Origin: an uncultured Flavobacteriales bacterium
GTDB lineage: Bacteria; Bacteroidota; Bacteroidia; Flavobacteriales_D; Sanyastnellaceae
DNA length: 5,947 bases
NCBI GenBank assembly: GCA_938092195.1
Contig: CALKHD010000122.1
Location: forward strand, 1-5,947
Direction: 5' to 3'
Shown here: positions 1 through 5,097 of the stretch, one piece after another
How positions within the stretch are numbered: the first letter of the stretch is position 1
Layout: every line of letters begins with the position of its first letter
Made by a program: the position numbers and the translations under genes
Notes under the pieces: model-generated
Databases searched by the model: none
What the model saw: the letters and a program-made list of their open reading frames with translations, nothing else
What the model was told of the DNA's origin: nothing

Positions 1-1
1 T

Positions 2-661
2 GAGGAGCCCATTGTAAGGGCGTATTCCATGGCCAACCACCCTGCAGAGGGCAACATCGTGATGTTGAACATTCGGATTGCCACTCCACCTTGGGACCGT
101 GCCCGCAATGCTTGGATGAACGTGAATCCTGGGGTTTGTTCCAGCTTTGTGTTTGGATGCAAGCCAGGTGACAAGTGCACCATCAGTGGCCCTTATGGAG
201 AGTTCTTCATTAAAGAATCCGAGGCGGAAATGGTGTACATCGGTGGTGGAGCCGGAATGGCCCCCATGCGCAGTCACTTGTTCCACTTGTTTCACACCGT
301 TAAGACAGGCCGCAAGGTGACCTTCTACTACGGTGGCCGTTCAAGAAGAGAGCTCTTCTATTTGGATGATTTCCGCAAGATTGAAGCTGAGTTCCCGAAT
401 TTCAATTTCCATGTGGTGTTGAGTGACCCCACTGAAGAGGACAACTGGAACGAAAAGAAAACGGTAGAAGACGAAGGAGACGGATTCCTTGGCTTTGTAC
501 ACAATGCTGTGATTGAACACCACTTGAAGCCACATGAAGCGCCAGAGGACATTGAGTTCTATTTCTGTGGTCCACCACTGATGAACCAAGCGGTTTTGAA
601 GATGTGCGACGACTGGGGCGTGCCTCCAGAGAATGTGGCATTCGACGATTTCGGAGGATGA
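2..661 (+). CDS. nqrF: Na+-translocating NADH:quinone reductase subunit F, C-terminal part (5' end outside window)
   Basis: NqrF is the NADH-oxidising subunit of the membrane Na+-NQR complex; electrons pass from NADH to FAD and on to a 2Fe-2S centre. The frame is open from base 2, so 219 C-terminal residues of a protein usually a little over 400 long are present; the N-terminal membrane helix and ferredoxin domain lie upstream. Visible motifs are the FAD-binding RAYSMA at bases 17-34, the flavin-domain segment CTISGPYGEFF, the NAD-binding GGGAGMAPMRSH (about 242-277), SDPTEEDNW, HEAPEDIEFYFCGPPLMN with its conserved Cys, and the terminal DDFGG. These match known NqrF closely. Compared with Vibrio NqrF as I remember it, there is a roughly ten-residue acidic insert after EEDNW. 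The stop TGA overlaps the apbE start (ATGA at 658-661), which implies co-transcription. The other nqr subunit genes are presumably upstream. Identification is near certain. Confidence 0.97.
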   Translation, partial: EEPIVRAYSMANHPAEGNIVMLNIRIATPPWDRARNAWMNVNPGVCSSFVFGCKPGDKCTISGPYGEFFIKESEAEMVYIGGGAGMAPMRSHLFHLFHTVKTGRKVTFYYGGRSRRELFYLDDFRKIEAEFPNFNFHVVLSDPTEEDNWNEKKTVEDEGDGFLGFVHNAVIEHHLKPHEAPEDIEFYFCGPPLMNQAVLKMCDDWGVPPENVAFDDFGG

Positions 662-1809
662 TTTCATCACAACAACCATCAGGGATCACCGCCAGCCAAG
701 TGCTGGCGGTCCCGTTTATGGTCCTTGCCTTTGGCTTTGCGGGCTGCGGTTCAGGCACATCCAATGGCGCTGATTCTGGCGGCCCATCAGTTTCGACAGA
801 AGTGTCTAAATGGGGGCCGGTCCAGACCCATGCCGGGGAAGCCCAAGGAACCACCTACAGCATCAAATATTTATCGGAGAGCCGTCTGGAGGATTCCGTG
901 TTTGAAGACCTTCTGAAAACGGTTGACCAAGAGGTGAGCCTTTGGTTGCCTGGCAGCCAAATCAATGCCATCAACCAATGGGGAAGGACAGATTCACTCT
1001 ACGGATTTGTGGATTCAGACCAAATCATTGGTCCACTGTGGGCATTGTCTGAGGAGTTGAATGAGCTCACCAGAGGGGCCTTTGATCCCACGGTGAGTCC
1101 GTTGGTGGAATTGTGGGGGTTTGGGTTGTCCAAGCGAGGCGAAGTGACACAAGAAGGGGTGGACAGCGTCCTGGCTTATACAGGCCTGCGACCCGAGCGC
1201 TTTGACATGAACGAGGAAGAGTCCAATGGCATGTACCAGCGCACATGGGTCCGCAAAGGCCACCCCAATGCAGCGCTTGATTTCAATGCCATTGCCCAGG
1301 GGTATACCGTGGACCTTTTGCTGGAAGAGCTCCGCTTGCGCGGTGTAATGAATGCCATGGTTGAATTGGGGGGCGAAGTGGTGTGCCGAGGGGTCAACGC
1401 ATCGGGAAATCCATGGCGGATTGCTGTGGACCGCCCACTGGCCGGGACAGGCGCATCTGATCGGGTGTTGGAGACTGTGGTCTCGGTGAAAGACCGCGCC
1501 ATCTGCACGAGCGGTAACTATAGAAAGTTCTATGAGCAGGGAGGCCGGAGGTACAGCCACACGATTGATCCTGCGACAGGATACCCGGCTGAAAATGGCT
1601 TGTTGAGTGCAACGGTTTTGGCCCCCTCTGCGGCGTACGCAGATGCATTGGCCACGGCATTCATGGTCTTGGGCGCTGAACAAACCCGGGGATTCCTGGC
1701 CACATATCCAGGGTTGGGCTTGGACGTGTTGCTGATGTCAGACGATGGAGAAGGGGGGTACAAACTTTGGGAAACACCGGGGTTCAAGGCCGTTTCTTCC
1801 CCACTCTAA
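658..1809 (+). CDS. apbE: ApbE-family FMN:protein transferase, predicted lipoprotein
   Basis: ApbE transfers FMN from FAD to a threonine of target proteins, including NqrB and NqrC, on the periplasmic side. The product is 383 residues, normal for the family. Visible motifs are GTTYSIKYL (64-72), GAFDPTVSPLVELWGFG (140-156), LDFNAIAQGYTVD (207-219, with Gln where Lys is common), VELGGEV (235-241), TSGNYRKF (284-291), HTIDPATGYP (301-310) and the metal-site region ADALAT (328-333). The N-terminus has a hydrophobic stretch ending FAGC, so Cys30 is the likely lipidated residue. The start at 658 is chosen because it gives the usual ATGA coupling to nqrF; an in-frame ATG at 604 would overlap conserved nqrF codons by 58 bases. 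Oddly, the n-region (MISSQQPSGITASQ) has no Lys or Arg, and the only GGAGG abuts the ATG with no spacer, so translation probably depends on coupling. The gene's position after nqrF indicates NQR as its main target. Confidence 0.95.
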   Translation: MISSQQPSGITASQVLAVPFMVLAFGFAGCGSGTSNGADSGGPSVSTEVSKWGPVQTHAGEAQGTTYSIKYLSESRLEDSVFEDLLKTVDQEVSLWLPGSQINAINQWGRTDSLYGFVDSDQIIGPLWALSEELNELTRGAFDPTVSPLVELWGFGLSKRGEVTQEGVDSVLAYTGLRPERFDMNEEESNGMYQRTWVRKGHPNAALDFNAIAQGYTVDLLLEELRLRGVMNAMVELGGEVVCRGVNASGNPWRIAVDRPLAGTGASDRVLETVVSVKDRAICTSGNYRKFYEQGGRRYSHTIDPATGYPAENGLLSATVLAPSAAYADALATAFMVLGAEQTRGFLATYPGLGLDVLLMSDDGEGGYKLWETPGFKAVSSPL

Positions 1810-1811
1810 TC

Positions 1812-2027
1812 TTAGAGCGCTTCCGAGGCCAAGTCGTCTTTCTGGCATTGGTCTTGAGGCCGGGCACCACAAATGGAGCAACTGCCGCTGTCATTCTGAA
1901 GGAGTGGGTTGTTGCTGGAGCAAGTGCCACTGAATTCACCGTCTTTTTTGACCAGAATCTTGATGGCGATTCCGGCAAAGCCGAGGGCGAGCAACGCGAT
2001 GGTCAAAAGAAGGGTCATCCATTCCAT
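1812..2027 (-). CDS. nqrM: NqrM-like small membrane protein (probable Na+-NQR maturation factor)
   Basis: This 71-residue protein has one N-terminal transmembrane helix (about residues 5-26, LLLTIALLALGFAGIAIKIL), then KKDGEFSGTC and a short Cys-rich tail with Cys36, Cys50, Cys53 and Cys61 (GTCSSN, SCSICG, DQC). One helix followed by four conserved cysteines is the layout of NqrM (DUF539 family), which is required for assembling the Fe centre held by NqrD and NqrE. Bacteroidota genomes often carry a protein of this type, annotated 'membrane or secreted protein', next to nqrF/apbE. Here it is on the opposite strand, with its stop 2 bases from the apbE stop. The start could be ATG 2027 or ATG 2018 (Met4); neither has a Shine-Dalgarno sequence. 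That it is a real gene is well supported by composition, helix and cysteine pattern. The NqrM assignment rests on remembered family features and context, so it is probable rather than certain. Confidence 0.75.
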   Translation of the reverse strand: MEWMTLLLTIALLALGFAGIAIKILVKKDGEFSGTCSSNNPLLQNDSGSCSICGARPQDQCQKDDLASEAL

Positions 2028-2031
2028 GGGG

Positions 2032-2113
2032 CTAATCTAACAACCACCATGCGGTTTTGGCAGCGAAAGGGAACCAAAACCAATCATGCCTCGTAGAGTA
2101 ATACCTAGATTAG
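2032..2113. repeat. Nested inverted repeats in the intergenic region
   Basis: There are two nearly concentric perfect 8-bp inverted repeats. The outer pair is CTAATCTA (2032-2039) with TAGATTAG (2106-2113). The inner pair is GGTTTTGG (2053-2060) with CCAAAACC (2074-2081), enclosing 13 bases. On the minus strand, the reading strand of the NqrM-like gene, the outer arm ends 4 bases before the ATG at 2027, and the outer helix could gain a ninth G-U pair. No U-run follows either stem, so these are not obvious intrinsic terminators. The sequences are certain; their function is inferred and could be nil. Confidence 0.5.
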
Positions 2114-2116
2114 GTA
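2102..2116. promoter_or_regulatory. 15-bp palindrome, operator-like
   Basis: TACCTAGATTAGGTA is a perfect dyad with 6-bp arms and a 3-base centre. It lies 4 bases upstream of the -7-like TATATTTG and would sit in the spacer of that promoter, a typical place for a repressor operator. Its right arm is shared with the outer inverted repeat that reaches toward the NqrM-like gene, so the two pairings exclude each other. No regulator gene is nearby to support a specific protein. Confidence 0.4.
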
Positions 2117-2120
2117 AGCA

Positions 2121-2155
2121 TATATTTGAGATTCGTCGATAAATTCGTACCTTTC
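2121..2155 (+). promoter_or_regulatory. Candidate Bacteroidota-type promoter(s) for the beta-helix protein gene
   Basis: Two overlapping candidates match the Bacteroidota sigma consensus TTG-N19-21-TAnnTTTG. TATATTTG at 2121-2128 is a perfect -7 element but has no TTG at the right distance. TTG at 2126-2128, then 19 bases, then TACCTTTC at 2148-2155 has both elements, with one mismatch in the last base. Transcription would start at about 2133 or 2160, giving a short leader before ATG 2186. Either start would rule out translation from the TTG at 2126. Confidence 0.45.
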
Positions 2156-2185
2156 TATGCCTTGTTGTCCTTTATGATTCCTTCC

Positions 2186-3880
2186 ATGCACTCTACCATG
2201 CGTTCCATTCTCGCTTTTTGCACGTTGATTCTGACATCTCCGGCATGGGCTCAAGAATGTGATTGTCCTCCAATTGCAGACCGCACAGTCGTGGACCTGA
2301 CAGACAATGAAGGATTGGGAACGGGAACCAGGACACTTCACTGTGACTCCTTGTATGTCTTGAATGGATTTGTGTACGTGAATGAGGGCGATGTCCTGTC
2401 TGTGGAACCAGGAACGGTCATCCAGGCCAAACCCGGTCAGGGAGAGATGGCGAGTTGCTTGATTGTTGCACGCGGAGGACAAATCATGGCTGACGGCACT
2501 TCAGATTGCCCCATCATCTTCACCTATGAAGGAGATCCGGTCAATGGTTCTACCCCTTACAACACGAATGGATTGTGGGGAGGCGTGGTCATCAATGGCT
2601 ATGGCATCCTCAACACCTATGACGGAGATGATGCGGCAGAAGGCATCATGGATGTGAGCGGGCAAAACCGAGACATTTTTGGAGGACTGGACAATGCAGA
2701 GTCCAGCGGCATCATGCGGCATGTTTCCATTCGGCATGGCGGAAGCGAGATGCCCAACCCGCCGGTGAACTTTCAGAATGTGATCAATGGCGATGAAACC
2801 AACGGTTTGAGTTTGAATGGCGTGGGTTCTGCTACCGTTTTGGAGCACATCGAGGTGGTGTCCACCTTGGACGATGGGCTCCAAATCATGGGAGGAAAAG
2901 CCAACTTGAAGTACGTGGCTGTGGCTTTTTCAACCGAGGACAATTTTGAATACGACTTGGGCTGGGTGGGAGACATGCAGTACTTCTTTTCTCTCATGGA
3001 CCAAGTGGAGCTCTCAGGAGAACATGGATTTGACTTGGAAGGAGACGACTTTGAATTTCAGGATGTCACTTTGAGCTTTCTGCCTTACACCAACCCTCAA
3101 ATCGCAAACTTCACTTCGTTTGGCCACGAAGAAGCGACGGCCGTGAGGTGGCACAATGGGGGAGGTGGCCGCCTTTACAACGGCGTCTTTCAAAATTGGG
3201 ACTTCGGCATTGACTTTGAGGATGCCGATCCATGCGACGCTTACGAGCTGTTCTTGTTTGGTGAGTTGGAGGTTCACAACAACCGGTTTTGGAATGTCGG
3301 AGACAGCTTGGCTTTGGACACCATGATCCTTTACGAAGGGGGCGTGTGGAATGGAAACACGCAAATCCAAGACCACTTTGTGGCCAACAACAACCAAGGC
3401 TCAGATTTGGGCTTGGATGATTCCTTTGAAGCCTTGGCGGGTTTCATCACCTCGGGCGTGAATCCTTTCCCGACCGTGACTGATTCTGTGCCAGCACAGC
3501 ATCAACCCGTAGGCACCTTTTTTGATCCAGTCGATTATGTCGGGGCATTTGAACCCGGCGGAACCAACTGGTTAGAGGGGAGCTACCTGGACCAAATGGG
3601 GGTGTTCTATCCCGGAGACATTCCAGGTTGCATGTACGAATGGGCATGCAACTTCGATGCGTCAGCCAATACAGATGATGGCACATGCGACATTTTCGCT
3701 TGTGGAGGATGCACCTACGAGGCCGCCAGCAATTACAGCGCAGCTGCCATTCGTGACGATGGAAGCTGCACGGGCTTTGCCGGAAGCACAGGTTGTGCAA
3801 CGGACGTGGATGAAGACGGAACTGTGGGCGTGAATGACCTCCTTGAGGTACTCTCAGTATTTGGTTCCTCCTGCGACTGA
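2186..3880 (+). CDS. Secreted beta-helix-like protein with Cys repeats and C-terminal EF-hand-like segment
   Basis: This is a 564-residue exported protein of unknown specific function. The N-terminus is a signal peptide: basic MHSTMR, hydrophobic SILAFCTLILTSP, then AWA before QECDC. ATG 2198 (MRSILAF) is an equally possible start; the open frame also extends back to a TTG at 2126, which overlaps promoter-like sequence. After a small Cys-rich start (CDCPP), about residues 40-370 have the look of a right-handed parallel beta-helix of the kind common in marine Bacteroidota (GLWGGVVINGYG near 129, MRHVSIRHGG, NGLSLNGVGSATVLEHIEVVS, DDGLQIMGGKANLKYVAV, then EDNFEYDLGWVGDMQYF). Two cysteine repeats follow at 481-501 and 508-528, and then an EF-hand/dockerin-like calcium loop, DVDEDGTVGVND, at 540-551. 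The protein ends soon after, at FGSSCD. I see no typical type IX secretion sorting domain. A surface or extracellular structural, adhesive or polysaccharide-related role is inference. Confidence 0.88.
   Translation: MHSTMRSILAFCTLILTSPAWAQECDCPPIADRTVVDLTDNEGLGTGTRTLHCDSLYVLNGFVYVNEGDVLSVEPGTVIQAKPGQGEMASCLIVARGGQIMADGTSDCPIIFTYEGDPVNGSTPYNTNGLWGGVVINGYGILNTYDGDDAAEGIMDVSGQNRDIFGGLDNAESSGIMRHVSIRHGGSEMPNPPVNFQNVINGDETNGLSLNGVGSATVLEHIEVVSTLDDGLQIMGGKANLKYVAVAFSTEDNFEYDLGWVGDMQYFFSLMDQVELSGEHGFDLEGDDFEFQDVTLSFLPYTNPQIANFTSFGHEEATAVRWHNGGGGRLYNGVFQNWDFGIDFEDADPCDAYELFLFGELEVHNNRFWNVGDSLALDTMILYEGGVWNGNTQIQDHFVANNNQGSDLGLDDSFEALAGFITSGVNPFPTVTDSVPAQHQPVGTFFDPVDYVGAFEPGGTNWLEGSYLDQMGVFYPGDIPGCMYEWACNFDASANTDDGTCDIFACGGCTYEAASNYSAAAIRDDGSCTGFAGSTGCATDVDEDGTVGVNDLLEVLSVFGSSCD
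3626..3769 (+). repeat. Two tandem 21-residue cysteine repeats within the beta-helix protein
   Basis: Unit 1 (3626-3688) runs from GCMYEWACNFD to NTDDGTC; unit 2 (3707-3769) runs from GCTYEAASNYS to IRDDGSC. They start 27 residues apart, joined by DIFACG. They belong to the widespread Bacteroidota pattern GCTD..ACNYDP...DDGSC. Unit 2 has lost the middle Cys (ACN changed to ASN), but the linker carries an extra Cys, so the total Cys number stays even. The function of this repeat family is not known to me. Confidence 0.8.
3803..3838 (+). other. EF-hand/dockerin-like calcium-binding loop (protein motif)
   Basis: The 12-residue segment DVDEDGTVGVND has acidic residues at loop positions 1, 3, 5 and 12 and Gly at position 6, followed by the hydrophobic LLEVLSVFG. 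This fits a type I dockerin half-repeat or EF-hand loop and probably binds Ca2+. Only one copy is present, whereas a true dockerin has two. Segments of the form DLDGDGxVxxxDLLxxLxxFG close many secreted Bacteroidota proteins. Confidence 0.65.
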
Positions 3881-3924
3881 GGGCCTGCTGATTGTCGACC
3901 GACAGCGGACTCCTTACTGCCGGA

Positions 3925-5019
3925 TTACCGGATGGATTCTGCGCCGCTTGGCGTTTTGTCGTTGAGCATCCAACCCAGGCCCAAGGCAGGGTGATGCGCC
4001 CTGAACCCGTGGGTATGAAGTCCCAGCCTGGCCCAAGCGCCCTTTCGAACATGAACGTTCAGGGTGACTTGATTGTAGCTGTTTTCTTCGGGTTGCCAAG
4101 ATTGGAGGTAACGGCCGTGCACCAAGTCGATGTACACCCTGGAGAACCGGAGCTCAAAACCGGCATGAATGCCGATTCCCCGCGCATTGGTTCGATGAAA
4201 GGCCCCTGCTCCAATCAGACCGCCCAACCTCAGTCCACGGCCGAGCCTGCGGTGGACACCCCATTCTGCTGTCGTCTCCCGTTGGTCAAGCGGTGCGGGT
4301 TGACGTCTGCCCACTGAGCCATACACCATCCAGCCGCTGACGGCGGGCGGGATCCAAGCCAGAACATGAGCAGAGTCAGAGTGGACCTTGAAAGAGCGGC
4401 TCTGCTGCCACACGGGCGCAGTGAGGGTGAGAGCAGCCAAGTTGGTCCCCAGGTTGGGCTGGGTGAACGAAGCGTTGCTTTGGTGCGACAGCGTCCAGTG
4501 AATGCCCACCCGTTCATGCCATTTTGCCGAGGCTTCAAAAGATGGAGGCCGGTGAATTCCGATGTCAATGGCGGCATTGATGGGAGAGCCAATGACCACG
4601 CGCTGTCGTCCCTCTGAGGTCAAACTGGACCAAGGCTTTTGGGTCCATCCAACGCCAATTCCCAGCCGAATGCGAAGGCTTCTTGCCAACTTCAAGTCGG
4701 CCATGCTCAATACACTGCCTTGCAGTCCAATGGATTGTGACGCGCCGGTGGTGCCAAAGCGAAACCCCAATCCCCACCTCGGTGCACTGCGGCTGCATGA
4801 CCAGAGGCCTTGGCCTTTTCGCGTCCAATTCACATGCATTTGATGGGCATGACCCTCGATCAAAGACCGAATGGAAGCCCTGTGTGGAATCAGAAAGCCA
4901 ACGCCCGTGCCCATCTCTACATGATCAGTCTCTGTGGATTGCGTCCACCCTTGTGCGGGAAAAAGCACCACTATGCCCAGCAAAACGCAAGCAAAGGGTC
5001 CCTTCAAAGTCCACCGCAT
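3925..5019 (-). CDS. PagL/acyloxyacyl-hydrolase-family outer-membrane beta-barrel protein
   Basis: The product is 364 residues. A signal peptide is visible (MRWTLK, then hydrophobic FACVLLGIVVLF, cleavage near PAQGWTQS). The first half matches the PagL lipid A 3-O-deacylase fold: MGTGVGFLIPHRASI near the start, amphipathic strands such as RLGIGVGW, and the active-site stretch HQSNASFTQPNLGTN at 179-193, with His179 and Ser181 as the expected catalytic pair. PagL of Pseudomonas is about half this length. The extra C-terminal half (about 205-352), ending in RLGLHTHGFRAHHPALGLGWML, fits the longer Bacteroidota form annotated 'acyloxyacyl hydrolase'. The likely place is the outer membrane and the likely role lipid A modification. 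The PagL active-site Glu appears to be Asn193, so activity is uncertain. The ATG at 5019 is preferred because it gives a compact signal peptide and has AAGGA six bases upstream; an ATG at 5067 and a TTG at 5076 are also in frame. The gene is convergent with the beta-helix gene and divergent from mazG. Confidence 0.8.
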   Translation of the reverse strand: MRWTLKGPFACVLLGIVVLFPAQGWTQSTETDHVEMGTGVGFLIPHRASIRSLIEGHAHQMHVNWTRKGQGLWSCSRSAPRWGLGFRFGTTGASQSIGLQGSVLSMADLKLARSLRIRLGIGVGWTQKPWSSLTSEGRQRVVIGSPINAAIDIGIHRPPSFEASAKWHERVGIHWTLSHQSNASFTQPNLGTNLAALTLTAPVWQQSRSFKVHSDSAHVLAWIPPAVSGWMVYGSVGRRQPAPLDQRETTAEWGVHRRLGRGLRLGGLIGAGAFHRTNARGIGIHAGFELRFSRVYIDLVHGRYLQSWQPEENSYNQVTLNVHVRKGAWARLGLHTHGFRAHHPALGLGWMLNDKTPSGAESIR

Positions 5020-5025
5020 GCAGCG

Positions 5026-5030
5026 TCCTT
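5026..5030 (-). promoter_or_regulatory. Ribosome binding site supporting the 5019 start
   Basis: On the minus strand AAGGA is followed by six bases (CGCTGC) and then ATG 5019. It is the only well-spaced Shine-Dalgarno match in the window and favours this start over the in-frame ATG at 5067. Confidence 0.5.
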
Positions 5031-5058
5031 GCGACCGTAAGCTGGGGAAGAATGGAAA

Positions 5059-5074
5059 GGGGCGCATTCGCCCC
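5059..5074. repeat. Perfect GC-rich hairpin in the divergent mazG/PagL-like intergenic region
   Basis: GGGGCGCATTCGCCCC forms a 6-bp GC stem with a 4-base loop. On the minus strand it is followed by TTT, and the loop contains the alternative ATG at 5067 of the PagL-like gene. It lies about 40 bases upstream of the preferred start of that gene and 24 bases upstream of mazG. It could be an operator for both divergent genes or a leader hairpin. The U-run of only three makes it a poor terminator. Confidence 0.45.
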
Positions 5075-5085
5075 AAAGGTCACCT

Positions 5086-5093
5086 TAATTTTG
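5086..5093 (+). promoter_or_regulatory. Candidate -7 element for mazG
   Basis: TAATTTTG matches the Bacteroidota -7 consensus TAnnTTTG exactly, but no TTG lies 19-21 bases upstream. It ends 4 bases before the mazG ATG, so transcription from it would start at or just inside the start codon. That implies either a leaderless mRNA or a real translation start slightly downstream. Confidence 0.35.
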
Positions 5094-5097
5094 ATGC

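Noticed and set aside
604..657. Longer apbE start at ATG 604 giving an Arg-rich N-terminus
   Set aside because: It overlaps 58 bases of conserved nqrF C-terminal coding sequence; the Arg-rich residues are a frame-shift reading of that sequence, and the ATGA start at 658 is the usual arrangement.
1015..1683. Minus-strand 222-residue open frame
   Set aside because: Shadow of apbE; all ApbE motifs are on the plus strand.
2053..2081. Inner inverted repeat as an intrinsic terminator
   Set aside because: The stem contains A-T runs, encloses 13 bases and has no trailing T-run on either strand.
1767..2096. Plus-strand open frame of 109 residues between apbE and the beta-helix gene
   Set aside because: It is antisense to the NqrM-like gene, has no recognisable domain and overlaps the apbE end; it is a shadow of the helix-and-cysteine coding strand.
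2126..2185. TTG 2126 as the start of the beta-helix protein
   Set aside because: It overlaps promoter-like elements and puts about 20 extra residues before a normal signal peptide; ATG 2186 or 2198 fits better.
3887..3906. Possible terminator hairpin between the convergent beta-helix and PagL-like genes
   Set aside because: The stem is only TGTC/GACA with a competing GCTG/CAGC pairing, and no T-run follows on either strand.
3892..4317. Plus-strand 141-residue open frame
   Set aside because: It lies antisense within the PagL-like gene, whose signal peptide, strands and active-site motif make the minus strand the coding one.
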